Positions 8,906-17,131 of a stretch of DNA of 64,000 nucleotides are shown piece by piece. The stretch is taken from positions 124,001 through 188,000 of the forward strand of contig CAVYGO010000005.1 of the NCBI GenBank assembly GCA_963768085.1, in the 5' to 3' direction. The notes beneath the pieces are model-generated. The model was not told where the DNA came from. It ran no database searches and was given only the letters and a program-made list of their open reading frames with translations. The DNA comes from Pukyongia sp963768085. GTDB lineage: Bacteria; Bacteroidota; Bacteroidia; Flavobacteriales; Flavobacteriaceae. A program made the position numbers and the translations under genes. Each line of letters opens with the position of its first letter. Position 1 is the first letter of the stretch.

Positions 8906-9583
8906 CTAAGATTTTAACGGGTACCCAAAATACTCAAAGTCTGCTTCATAATACGAATTAATAAACTCAATATGTTCGCTTTTCAATTCTTCAATTTGTG
9001 ATTTACGTGAAGTTGATTTATTCAAATGGGTCATTTCTATTGAATCAATGCCTAAAAAATCATAAACACTTAGGGGACTTTTGGTAATATCTTCAAATTT
9101 AAACACTTTGTCGATTCGAATTCCCTTAATCCATGTTATTTGTGGATTACATTGACTTAAGCCCTTAACATTATATAACCCAATTCTTGGAATTCCATTC
9201 TTAATTTGATCAACAAACTCGTCTATCGTTAACTCCTCAGAAATTCTGTTGACCTTTTTAGAATAATGATAAAGCGAAATAAATCGATCGTAAGGATTTC
9301 TTGAAATACAAAAGGTTTTAGCATTCTTATAATATCTCTTTGATACTAATTTATTATTAATTAAAGCTCTAAGAGATATATGTCCAAAAGTTGAAAATCC
9401 AGTATTGGGAAAACTTTCCCTGACCTCTTCAACTTTAAGATATTCCTGGATAGGAATTATCTCATTTATAGAAGCCGTTAAGCTGGTACCAGCTGTCTTT
9501 GGTATCCAAATGAATATTACATTTTTATGCCTGTAATACTTCCAATAGTTTTTTATTTTATTGATTTTTAGATTGCCAATCAT
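8906..9583 (-). CDS. Sulfotransferase family protein
   Basis: A 225-residue protein of the sulfotransferase family. The 5'-phosphosulfate-binding loop is IWIPKTAGTSLTASI near the N-terminus, and the 3'-phosphate-binding motif is FCISRNPYDRFISLYHYS in the middle. These resemble the heparan-sulfate 2-O-type family seen in bacterial polysaccharide loci. It would move sulfate from PAPS to a hydroxyl of the exported glycan in the cytoplasm. Both motifs are complete and the length is normal. It sits between a methyltransferase and a GT2 gene in the Wzm/Wzt operon, suggesting a sulfated O-antigen-like polymer. Confidence 0.85.
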   Translation of the reverse strand: MIGNLKINKIKNYWKYYRHKNVIFIWIPKTAGTSLTASINEIIPIQEYLKVEEVRESFPNTGFSTFGHISLRALINNKLVSKRYYKNAKTFCISRNPYDRFISLYHYSKKVNRISEELTIDEFVDQIKNGIPRIGLYNVKGLSQCNPQITWIKGIRIDKVFKFEDITKSPLSVYDFLGIDSIEMTHLNKSTSRKSQIEELKSEHIEFINSYYEADFEYFGYPLKS

Positions 9584-9617
9584 TATCTAATTCAGGATTC
9601 TATCTTGAATACAAATT

Positions 9618-10400
9618 TTATCTTTTAAAAATAGATTTAATAAACAATTTGAAAATACTAGAAGTACTTTTTGTTTGCTTCTTGAGTTTCAAATAATCTT
9701 CTGATAGTTTGTCGTTTTTAGCTTTAAGTTGCCGGACCATGAGCTGAAATTCTTTGATAAGATCCGTTTTTTGGTCAAATAATTCAGGATGTATGATGTC
9801 TAAAGCCTCTGTTCGATGATCTGCTAATTTCGAATCCTTGCTCACAAAGAAGGTTATATTTTGTCGATACCACCATTTAACTCGCTGATCAGACCAGATT
9901 TTTCTTCTGAGGATATCTACAGGTATGAATTGATGTGCTGCAAATAAACGGGCCCAATGGGAAAGCCACTGTTCATTAATATGATTTTGTCCACCTTGCT
10001 CAGGAATTGCAGCAGAAAACAATATAATATCACTCGCCTTTACCAGGGACTCTACAATCACTTGTTCAGCTTCCGGAGACAAATGTTCAGCAACTTCCAA
10101 ACATATACCAAGATCGTATTTTTTATCTAACTTAATAGGGCTTTCTAAATCAGCAACAACAAACTCATTCCGACTTATATTATTGAATATTTTTTCTTCT
10201 TCGACCCATGGCCCATCTAATCCAAGAATTTCATTAACTCCATGGTCTTTAAATGTTTTAATGAAATTTCCCAGTCCACAACCAAAATCAACAACACTAT
10301 TAATATCCAACAAGTTTAATACATGTGGAACGATAATTTCCGAGGCTCCGGAATTATGTATATTTTCTTCATGGATATATTTACTCATATCTATTTCCAA
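9618..10400 (-). CDS. Class I SAM-dependent methyltransferase
   Basis: A 260-residue protein with the SAM-binding motif VVDFGCGLGNFIKTFKDHG near residue 35, then GLDGPWV and the acidic motif LGICLEVAEHLSPE. The C-terminus is a lysine-rich predicted coiled coil (about residues 215-250) that could mediate membrane or partner contact. In O-antigen loci such genes often methylate a sugar or terminate chains. The start at 10,400 overlaps the end of wzt by ten bases, so coupling with the exporter ATPase is likely. The substrate is unknown. Confidence 0.8.
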   Translation of the reverse strand: MEIDMSKYIHEENIHNSGASEIIVPHVLNLLDINSVVDFGCGLGNFIKTFKDHGVNEILGLDGPWVEEEKIFNNISRNEFVVADLESPIKLDKKYDLGICLEVAEHLSPEAEQVIVESLVKASDIILFSAAIPEQGGQNHINEQWLSHWARLFAAHQFIPVDILRRKIWSDQRVKWWYRQNITFFVSKDSKLADHRTEALDIIHPELFDQKTDLIKEFQLMVRQLKAKNDKLSEDYLKLKKQTKSTSSIFKLFIKSIFKR

Positions 10401-11679
10401 ATTTGATCAATATATATCCCTTGCCTTCCATTTGCATTTTTCGTCCCGGATTGATAATAATCTCCATCGTGGACATTGAAAATAAAAGCAGATTCTACGC
10501 GGTCTAAAAAGAATCTGGTCTTCATAAGCTGAAAGTTAAAATCAATACTAAATTCACCCAATGTAAACGGAACTTTTTCGAGTACGCAATCGAAATATCC
10601 AACCTCGTCTATCACGAACAACCGGTAATTAGCCATTTTATTATTAAGCACGGTAATAAAGACACCATTTTGATTTAAAATGGTAAATCCTATATTCACT
10701 TCCTCTCCTATTAAATCCAAGTCCTTTACCTTATAATGAACTCTTACAGATACATTCATTCCCGCCACTATCTCAGGAACAATGGTATTTGAGTCATTGT
10801 TGATCAATTCGATCTTGGTACCGATTATTGCTCCATTTCCAGATCTATCTTCTCGATCTTCTAAACTTGTGGTCGATCGGTGACTCGACCTAGATAAATA
10901 TTCATCAACAACTTCATCACTTGTTCCTTTCAAAACGATAGAACCATTTTCAATAAGTATTCCCGTCTTGCATAATCTCCTTACAGAATCCATATTATGA
11001 CTCACAAACAAGACTGTACGCCCTTCTCCTCCGCTGATCTCCTGCATCTTTCCTATGGCCTTTTTCTGAAATTCGGCATCTCCTACCGCCAGTACTTCAT
11101 CGATCACCAGGATATCGGGCTCGAGATGCGCCGCCACAGCAAATGCCAGTCGTACGGTCATCCCGCTACTATATCGCTTCGTAGGTGTATCTATATACAT
11201 TTCACAACCCGAAAAGGCAACGATCTCATCGATCTTGGAAGTGATCTCGGCCTTGGTCATTCCCAGGATAGCCCCGTTGAGATAGATATTCTCCCGCCCG
11301 GTCAATTCCGGGTGGAACCCTGTACCTACTTCCAGTAGGGAAGCTATGCGCCCTTTACTTTTTATGATTCCTGTAGTCGGGCTGGTTACCCTGGAAAGAA
11401 GTTTTAGCAAGCGTAGATTTCCCGGCACCATTCTTTCCAATGATCCCCAGTACTTCGCCTTCTTCTACTTCAAAATTGATATCCCTAAGGGCCCACACAT
11501 AATCCTCGGTGGCCTGTGCACTTCTATCGTTCACACCTCCAATCTTTAAATAGGGATCTTCCTTGCCTCGTATACGATGCCAGAATCGATTAAGATCGTG
11601 CATCAGGGAACCTGTGCCCACTAACGCCCAGACGATACTGCTTGCTGATATTTTCTACTTTAAGAATTACTTTGCCCAT
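10391..11679 (-). pseudogene. wzt: Wzt-type polysaccharide ABC exporter ATPase, interrupted by two +1 frameshifts
   Basis: The start ATG is at 11677-11679, overlapping the Wzm stop (TAATG). The N-terminus reads MGKVILKVENISKQYRLGV; one extra T near 11,625 shifts the frame. The next frame carries YVWALRDINFEVEEGEVLGI and Walker A IIGKNGAGKST. A second extra T near 11,411 shifts again, and the rest is continuous: LLEVGTGFHPELTGRENIYL, signature RYSSGMTVRLAFAVA, Walker B DILVIDEVLAVGD and a C-terminal beta-sandwich of about 170 residues like the Wzt carbohydrate-binding domain. Corrected length is about 430 residues, normal for Wzt with a C-terminal domain. Both lesions are one-base homopolymer extensions, so a sequence error is plausible and the gene may be functional. 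Confidence 0.85.
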
Positions 11680-12554
11680 TATACCGTGTCAATAAATGTT
11701 TTTTCTGTTCTATTGAAAAGTATCAGTCCAGTTAAGAACAATAGTATTCCTAGCACCGAAGTTATCGCAAGCCCACTCCAGCTAAAGAATAAATTTTCTG
11801 TTCCGAAGAGGGAAAAACGGAATCCCTCTATGATCTGGGCCAGCGGGTTATAATCTACCAGCCAGCTGTATTCCGGCACTTTTTCTTTCAATTGACCTAT
11901 AGGATAGGGAACTGCAGACAAGTACATAAGTAATTGTATGGCAAAACCCATTAATATCGACAAATCCCTGTATTTTGTAGTAAAGGTCGAAATGATCATA
12001 CCAAGACCAAGTCCATAAATTATGATTAAGAATACATAAATTGGAAATAACCAGAGATAAATAGTAGGTGATAAATCAACTCCCTGATAGAATACATAGT
12101 AGATATAAAATGCAATAAAGATCAAAAACTGAATACCAAACTTCGCCAAATTAGAAATAGCTTTGGACAGCGGAACGATAAATCGTGGGAAATAGACTTT
12201 GCCAAAGATACCAGCATTTGCCCTGAAGGTATTCGATGCTCCGTTCAGACAGACCTTAAAATAATTCCAGGCCGTGATCCCGGCCAGGTTGAACAGGAAG
12301 GCAGGAATGATCCCAGTACTGATCGACGCGACCTTATTGAAGATCAAAGTAAAGATAACCGAGGTGAACAGGGGTTGGATAAAGAACCATAAGGGCCCCA
12401 GTACCGTTTGTTTATAAACGGTAACCAAGTCTCTTTTCACGAAAAGAACAAGCAGGTCCCGATACCGCCAAATCTCCTTAAAATTGAGGTCGATGAATTT
12501 CCTTTTTGACGAGATCTCGAACAACCACGGTCTATTTTCTTTGGAGCCAATCAC
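11679..12554 (-). CDS. wzm: Wzm-type polysaccharide ABC exporter permease
   Basis: A 291-residue ABC-2 permease with six predicted membrane helices. It has the N-terminal cytoplasmic segment DLNFKEIWRYRDLLVLFVKRD, then TVYKQTVLGPLWFFIQPLFT, characteristic of Wzm/TagG/RfbA proteins, and AVPYPIGQLKEKVPEYSWLVDYNPLAQIIEGFRF late in the protein. With Wzt it exports lipid-linked O-antigen or similar polymer across the inner membrane. It is the first gene of the minus-strand operon. No clear -7 box was found in the 175-base gap to the divergent FkbM gene. Confidence 0.92.
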   Translation of the reverse strand: MIGSKENRPWLFEISSKRKFIDLNFKEIWRYRDLLVLFVKRDLVTVYKQTVLGPLWFFIQPLFTSVIFTLIFNKVASISTGIIPAFLFNLAGITAWNYFKVCLNGASNTFRANAGIFGKVYFPRFIVPLSKAISNLAKFGIQFLIFIAFYIYYVFYQGVDLSPTIYLWLFPIYVFLIIIYGLGLGMIISTFTTKYRDLSILMGFAIQLLMYLSAVPYPIGQLKEKVPEYSWLVDYNPLAQIIEGFRFSLFGTENLFFSWSGLAITSVLGILLFLTGLILFNRTEKTFIDTV

Positions 12555-12729
12555 GTGTGAAATTTATTTCTCGGCTAAGATACTAATTCTATTAAGACGT
12601 GAAATGGACTTGTGTAACTAATTAAAAATCCCGACAGTGATGAAACATCCTTCATTTCAATCATCGAATTTTATGTTACTTTTACCACCTGAAAGAAGCA
12701 CAGAGCATTCTTCCATATAACCACCAGGC

Positions 12730-13497
12730 ATGAAGAAACTTGTAAAGAAGTGGCTCCGTAAGAAGGGCTATGAAATAAAAAAGATCCAGCCAACAAAAGA
12801 ACTAAAACCGTACAAGCACAGGCCGGCCAATATGAACACGGTTTTGAGGGATCTGAAGAGCCGTGGACTCAACTGCACCCATGTTATGGATGTAGGAGCC
12901 AATACCACAAGTTGGAGTCGGATCGCAAAAAATCATTATCCCGAAGCCACCTTTTCATTGATCGAACCTCAGATCGAAATGGAGGAACGATTAAAGCAAT
13001 TCATCCAAAAACACCCCGGAGATAATTATTACCTGGTGGGTGCGGGAAGCAAAAAAGAGACTCTTATCTTAACTATTTATGATGACTATGCGGGGTCATC
13101 GTTTTTACCGAATGAGGATGACCAATTGAAAGAAAAAGGAAAACAAAGAGAAGTAGAGATCTCTACTATGGATGATATTGTTTCTGAAAACTCACTGGAA
13201 ATACCTCAACTTGTTAAACTGGATATACAAGGATTCGAGCTTGAAGCCCTCCGCGGAGCCACTTCCTTCTTTGGGAAGACCGAAGTGTTTATACTTGAAG
13301 TTTCATTATTCGCGTTCGGAAGTGGAGATAAAATGCCTGAATTTCCAGAAGTTATTCGCTTTATGGAAGACAGAGGTTATGTTCCTTATGACTTTCCGGG
13401 ATTCCTTCGCAGACCCTACGACAATGCGCTGGGTCAATGTGATGTTTGTTTCGTACAAGAGAAAGGCTTCTTACGAACCACGCATCAATGGAAATAA
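12730..13497 (+). CDS. FkbM family SAM-dependent methyltransferase
   Basis: A 255-residue protein. The SAM site is CTHVMDVGANTTSWSRIAKN with SLIEPQ at the end of strand 2. The FkbM signature is LVKLDIQGFELEALRGA, and EVFILEVSLF follows. FkbM enzymes usually O-methylate sugars or related groups in glycan or polyketide pathways. It is the only plus-strand gene in the polysaccharide cluster and is divergent from wzm; a near-consensus -7 sequence TACTTTTA lies about 50 bases upstream. The N-terminus is basic (KKLVKKWLRKKGYEIKKI), compatible with peripheral membrane contact. Confidence 0.85.
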   Translation: MKKLVKKWLRKKGYEIKKIQPTKELKPYKHRPANMNTVLRDLKSRGLNCTHVMDVGANTTSWSRIAKNHYPEATFSLIEPQIEMEERLKQFIQKHPGDNYYLVGAGSKKETLILTIYDDYAGSSFLPNEDDQLKEKGKQREVEISTMDDIVSENSLEIPQLVKLDIQGFELEALRGATSFFGKTEVFILEVSLFAFGSGDKMPEFPEVIRFMEDRGYVPYDFPGFLRRPYDNALGQCDVCFVQEKGFLRTTHQWK

Positions 13498-13533
13498 AAA
13501 TCGGATAGTTCAACAGTAAGTAATCTTCTCAGA

Positions 13534-14514
13534 TCATTTCTGAAAATACTCCCAGGTTACCTCTAGCCCCTGCTTGACCGAAAACAGCGGTTTGTAGTCG
13601 AGTAGATTCCTGGCTTTATCAATATTCGCAAGGGAATCGCGAACATCTCCCATTCGAGGAGGACCATGCACGGCTTCCATTGTGATACCCGAAGTTTCCT
13701 GAAGATCTTTCCACAACGTATTAAGACTGATCCGTTCCCCGTATGCAATATTAAAGACCTCGTTATCTGCCTCTTCCGAAGCAAAGAACGCCCTTACATT
13801 CGCCTGCACCGCATTTTCCACATAGGTGAAATCGCGGGTTTGTTCTCCATCTCCGTTAATAGTTGGTGATTTACCATCTTTCAGGGCCTGCATAAATAAT
13901 GGTATTACTGCCGCATAAGCGCCTTTCGGACTTTGTTTCGGGCCAAAAACGTTGAAATATCGCAATCCAATGGTCTTGGTACCATAGGTTTTATAAAACA
14001 CATCGGCATAGATCTCGTTCACCAATTTTGTAACTGCGTAAGGTGAGATTGGTTTTCCAATATTGTCTTCTACTTTGGGTAAAGCCTTACTATCGCCATA
14101 GGTCGAACTGGATGCCGCATAAACCATACGTCTTACCGAATCACTTTCCTTCTGGGCAACCAGCATATTGAGAAAACCCGTAACATTTACTTCGTTGGAA
14201 GTAATGGGATCGTTTATAGAGCGAGGTACCGATCCTAAGGCCGCCTGGTGCGATACAAAATCGATCCCATCCATAGCCTTTTTGCAAGTTGCCAGGTCCC
14301 TGATATCACCTTCCATAAAGTCGAAGGCAGGATCACTCTTAAATTCAGTTAGGTTGGAAATAGATCCTGTAGCCAGATTATCGAATACCCGCACCTTTTT
14401 TGCGCTGTATTTCAAAAGATACGCCACAAGGTTAGAACCGATAAACCCGGCGCCCCCGGTAACGAGGAAGTTCAAATTAGAGAGGTCTTGAGTATGATAT
14501 GGACTGTTGTACAA
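13534..14514 (-). CDS. tviC: NAD-dependent sugar epimerase, TviC/WbpP type (UDP-GlcNAcA 4-epimerase)
   Basis: A 326-residue extended short-chain dehydrogenase. The NAD-binding motif is NFLVTGGAGFIGSNLVAYLL, the catalytic serine region is VYAASSSTYGD and the catalytic pair is in SPYAVTKLVNEIYA (Y-x-x-x-K). DFTYVENAVQANVRAFFAS is also typical. TviC/WbpP enzymes convert UDP-GlcNAc(A) to UDP-GalNAc(A). Its neighbour is a TviB-like dehydrogenase, so the pair probably makes UDP-GalNAcA for the surface polymer. The start ATG lies 21 bases from a ten-copy heptamer array, and palindromic repeats separate it from tviB, so it may have its own transcript. Confidence 0.85.
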   Translation of the reverse strand: MYNSPYHTQDLSNLNFLVTGGAGFIGSNLVAYLLKYSAKKVRVFDNLATGSISNLTEFKSDPAFDFMEGDIRDLATCKKAMDGIDFVSHQAALGSVPRSINDPITSNEVNVTGFLNMLVAQKESDSVRRMVYAASSSTYGDSKALPKVEDNIGKPISPYAVTKLVNEIYADVFYKTYGTKTIGLRYFNVFGPKQSPKGAYAAVIPLFMQALKDGKSPTINGDGEQTRDFTYVENAVQANVRAFFASEEADNEVFNIAYGERISLNTLWKDLQETSGITMEAVHGPPRMGDVRDSLANIDKARNLLDYKPLFSVKQGLEVTWEYFQK

Positions 14515-14535
14515 TATATTAGTATTAATCGTGAT

Positions 14536-14605
14536 GATTCGTGATTCGTGATTCGTGATTCGTGATTCGTGATTCGTGATTCGTGATTCGTGATTCGTGA
14601 TTCGT
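14536..14605. repeat. Perfect tandem array, ten copies of the heptamer GATTCGT
   Basis: Ten uninterrupted 7-bp units (70 bp) occupy 14536-14605. On the minus strand they read ACGAATC and lie 22-91 bases upstream of the tviC start codon. Ten identical copies imply recent expansion by slippage, so the copy number probably varies between cells or strains. A 7-bp unit outside coding sequence would change the spacing of promoter or leader elements rather than a reading frame. Confidence 0.97.
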
Positions 14606-14696
14606 TTAAATTATTCTTTTTTATTTATTATGTAATTTCTATTCCTTTGTTCCAAATATTTAATTCTTTATGATCCATATCCTCTCATAGTAATCG

Positions 14697-14738
14697 ACTC
14701 ACTTCTCACTTCTCACTACTCACCACTCACTATTCACA
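14697..14738. repeat. Degenerate heptamer array (consensus ACTCACT), six units
   Basis: Six consecutive 7-bp units follow the pattern [AT][CT]TCAC[TCA] (for example ACTCACT, TCTCACT, ACTCACC). The array lies between the GATTCGT array and the first copy of the palindromic element. The same heptamer type recurs at 14866-14893 and 16453-16507. Confidence 0.85.
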
Positions 14739-14744
14739 AATAAT

Positions 14745-14863
14745 AGTTCTCGATACTTCGACCCTTCGACAACCCTTCGGCTACGCTCTGGATAACAGCT
14801 CAGGGCAACGCAGGCTCAGCAGAACTACGATCCGCCAAGGCGGATCACTCGAACTGACAATCA
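14745..14863. repeat. Dispersed palindromic intergenic element, copy 1
   Basis: This 119-base unit starts AGTTCTCGATACTTCGACCC and ends TCGAACTGACAATCA. It is almost identical to the unit at 16331-16450 except for the apical hairpin, which here is GATCCGCC-AA-GGCGGATC (14829-14846). The copies flank tviB. It resembles the widespread CCTTCGAC...GCTCAGG type of intergenic palindromic repeat. There is no coding capacity. Confidence 0.92.
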
Positions 14864-14865
14864 CC

Positions 14866-14893
14866 TCTCACTACTCACTACTCACTACTCACT
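14866..14893. repeat. Heptamer array (ACTCACT)4 next to the tviB stop codon
   Basis: Four 7-bp units (TCTCACT then three ACTCACT) directly follow palindromic copy 1 and end two bases before the tviB stop codon (TAG at 14895-14897 on the minus strand). The array would therefore be at the very start of the tviB 3' untranslated region. Confidence 0.9.
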
Positions 14894-14894
14894 C

Positions 14895-16181
14895 CTACAG
14901 TCGGCCGTCGGTTTTAGTTTTATCATAAAAAGCTTTCACATCGAAAAGTACTGAAGTCTTATTCCTTCGTGCATCCACATCGAAATCCTTAAACGCCTTG
15001 TGTGATACGGTCAATACCACCGCATCATAATCGTCTGCCAAATCTGCCTCAGAGATAAAAAGGTCTATTCCGAATTCTTTAGCTACTTCATCTTTACTGG
15101 CCCATGGATCAAACACATCAATCTTCAGATTGTATTTCTGAAGTTCTTCAATCACATCGATCACCTTACTGTTTCGAATATCCGGACAATTCTCCTTAAA
15201 AGTTATACCCAGCACTAAAACCTTTCCGTGCTTAACTTTGCATTCTTTCCGGATCATCAGTTTCACCACCTCCTGTGCTACATATTGACCCATACCATCA
15301 TTCATACGTCTGCCCGCAAGGATGATCTCCGGATTATAGCCTTCTTCCATGGCTTTCTGCGCCAAATAATATGGATCCACACCAATACAATGGCCACCCA
15401 CCAGTCCGGGAGTGAATTTTAAAAAGTTCCATTTAGTTCCGGCAGCTTCAAGTACATCCTGGGTATCTATATCCAGCATTCGAAAGATCTTAGACAGTTC
15501 GTTTACAAAAGCAATATTGATATCTCGCTGTGAGTTCTCGATCACTTTGGCAGCTTCGGCTACTTTGATAGACGGTGCCAGGTGGGTTCCGGCTGTTATA
15601 ATCGATTTGTATAAATTATCTATATAAGTTGCTGCTTCCGGGGTAGACCCACTCGTTACTTTTAATATCTTGGTTACCGTATGTTCTTTATCACCGGGGT
15701 TGATCCGTTCCGGGGAATAGCCGGCATAGAAGTCGGAATTAAACGTAAGTCCCGATTCCTTTTCGAGGATAGGCACACAAATATCTTCGGTGACACCCGG
15801 GTATACAGTCGATTCATAGATAACCACATCTCCTTTTTTCAAAACCTTCCCTACTGTTTCACTTGCCTTTATCAATGGGGTTAAAACCGGTTGATTGTAT
15901 TTATTGGTGGGTGTGGGAACCGTCACAATAAATACCGAAGCTTCGGCTAGTAAAGACGGATCTGCTGTAACCCGAAGTCCTTCCTTATCTGTTGATTTTA
16001 AAGAGGAAGAAAGTGCTTCACTGGAAATTTCCAGTGTATGATCACGTCCCTGCTGTAATTCGCTTATTCTTTTTTCATTAATGTCAAATCCTATAATGGG
16101 ATACTTTTCTGCAAAGGCCACCGCCAGTGGAAGGCCTACGTAGCCCAATCCGATTATAGCAATAGTAGGGTGTTTTTTCAT
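14895..16181 (-). CDS. tviB: Nucleotide sugar dehydrogenase, TviB/WbpA type (UDP-GlcNAc 6-dehydrogenase)
   Basis: A 428-residue member of the UDP-glucose/GDP-mannose dehydrogenase superfamily. The N-terminal Rossmann motif is IAIIGLGYVGLPLAVAFAEK, followed by FIVTVPTPTN, VIYESTVYPGVTED and SPERINPGDKEHTV. The catalytic cysteine is in PGLVGGHCIGVDPYYLAQKA. The C-terminal NAD domain has GKVLVLGITFKENCPDIRNSK. The order and spacing match TviB, which oxidises UDP-GlcNAc twice to UDP-GlcNAcA using NAD. With the neighbouring TviC it would supply UDP-GalNAcA. A -7-like box TATCTTTG lies upstream on the minus strand (16211-16218). Confidence 0.9.
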   Translation of the reverse strand: MKKHPTIAIIGLGYVGLPLAVAFAEKYPIIGFDINEKRISELQQGRDHTLEISSEALSSSLKSTDKEGLRVTADPSLLAEASVFIVTVPTPTNKYNQPVLTPLIKASETVGKVLKKGDVVIYESTVYPGVTEDICVPILEKESGLTFNSDFYAGYSPERINPGDKEHTVTKILKVTSGSTPEAATYIDNLYKSIITAGTHLAPSIKVAEAAKVIENSQRDINIAFVNELSKIFRMLDIDTQDVLEAAGTKWNFLKFTPGLVGGHCIGVDPYYLAQKAMEEGYNPEIILAGRRMNDGMGQYVAQEVVKLMIRKECKVKHGKVLVLGITFKENCPDIRNSKVIDVIEELQKYNLKIDVFDPWASKDEVAKEFGIDLFISEADLADDYDAVVLTVSHKAFKDFDVDARRNKTSVLFDVKAFYDKTKTDGRL

Positions 16182-16210
16182 GAATTTCTATTCATCACAA
16201 TTGTCAGGCA

Positions 16211-16218
16211 CAAAGATA
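16211..16218 (-). promoter_or_regulatory. Bacteroidota -7 promoter box upstream of tviB
   Basis: On the minus strand the bases read TATCTTTG, a perfect match to TAnnTTTG, 30 bases before the tviB start. No clear -33 TTG at normal spacing was seen. Confidence 0.5.
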
Positions 16219-16321
16219 GGCAGGTTCTTTGTATTGAGAAACTTTAAGTATTACGGATCTGACTTTATTATTTTCACGGATTCTTTGATACTAGGTTATG
16301 TTTAGTCGCTAATAGCCCTTC

Positions 16322-16450
16322 TGATTGTCAAGTTCTCGATACTTCGACCCTTCGACAACCCTTCGGCTACGCTCTGGATAACAGCTCAGGGCAACGCAGG
16401 CTCAGCAGAACTACAATCCCACCCCACGGGATTACTCGAACTGACAATCA
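16322..16450. repeat. Dispersed palindromic intergenic element, copy 2, with 9-bp inverted ends
   Basis: This is the second copy of the element at 14745-14863. Here the ends TGATTGTCA (16322-16330) and TGACAATCA (16442-16450) are perfect inverted repeats. The apical hairpin has different bases (AATCCC at 16415-16420 pairing with GGGATT at 16428-16433), so pairing is kept while sequence changes. It is followed directly by a heptamer array. No ORF; a MITE-like or REP-like element is the best description. Confidence 0.9.
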
Positions 16451-16452
16451 CC

Positions 16453-16507
16453 TCTCGCCACTCAATAATCACTACTCACTCTCACTACTCACTTCTCACT
16501 TCTCACC
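16453..16507. repeat. Degenerate heptamer array next to the sugar transferase stop codon
   Basis: About eight 7-bp units of the ACTCACT/TCTCACT type, one shortened to six bases, directly follow palindromic copy 2. They end one base before the minus-strand TAG stop (16509-16511) of the sugar transferase. The arrangement repeats that at 14745-14893: palindrome, then heptamers, then stop codon. Confidence 0.85.
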
Positions 16508-16508
16508 A

Positions 16509-17100
16509 CTACCCAAACACAGATTGCCACAAATAACGAATGTCGCCGGCGAGACTCCAATTCGATACATATTTTCTATTGATCTTCACTTTGTCGGGCC
16601 ATATCACTTCATCGTTGAATCGATTTGGATCTTCCTGCTGAAGCAAGAGAGCATCCTCATTTCGATACTTAATTGTTGCGGGGCCTGTAATGCCCGGTCG
16701 GATCTCAAGTATAATCCTGTCCTCACCTTTCAGCAAATCCGCATAACCCGGAATATCCGGTCTGGGGCCCACCAGGCTCATGTCGCCAATGAGTACATTC
16801 ATAAATTGCGGCAATTCATCCAATCTGCTCTTACGCAGCCAGCTGCCGAATGAAGTTTCGGCTTCCTTTATTTTATTAATATCAACATGATCCCCGCCTT
16901 TCAGGGATCGAAGTTTGAATAATCCGAAAGGCTTTCCATGACGGCCTATCCGCTGCTGGATAAAGAGTCCATTTCGGCCAGTACTAAGTGTGCAAAGAAT
17001 CCAGAGAATAATTAATGGGACAATTACTACAGGAAGAACGACATAAGGAGACGATAATATCGAAACTTCGCTTAATAGCCTGTTGCCTTTTGGTTAGCAT
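16509..17100 (-). pseudogene. Small sugar-phosphate transferase (PglC/WcaJ-like initiating enzyme), one +1 frameshift
   Basis: ATG at 17098-17100 gives MLTKRQQAIKRSFDIIVS, the cytoplasmic basic segment plus the start of the re-entrant helix. An extra T near 17,045 shifts the frame, which then continues unbroken: YVVLPVVIVPLIILWILC, IQQRIGRHGKPFGLFKLRSL, a region with LRKSRLDELPQFMNVLIGDM and the hallmark SLVGPRPDIPGY, ending KYVSNWSLAGDIRYLWQSVF. Corrected length is about 196 residues, typical of the small phosphoglycosyl transferases that load the first sugar-1-phosphate onto undecaprenyl phosphate. It starts 31 bases after the Wzc end and so probably belongs to the wza-wzc transcript. Confidence 0.8.
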
Positions 17101-17131
17101 AATTCTGTTGGAACTCGATGAGGCGTATGAT

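Noticed and set aside
14520..14900. Tandem repeats as a possible CRISPR array
   Set aside because: Units are 7 bp with no spacers and there are no cas genes nearby; these are simple tandem repeats.
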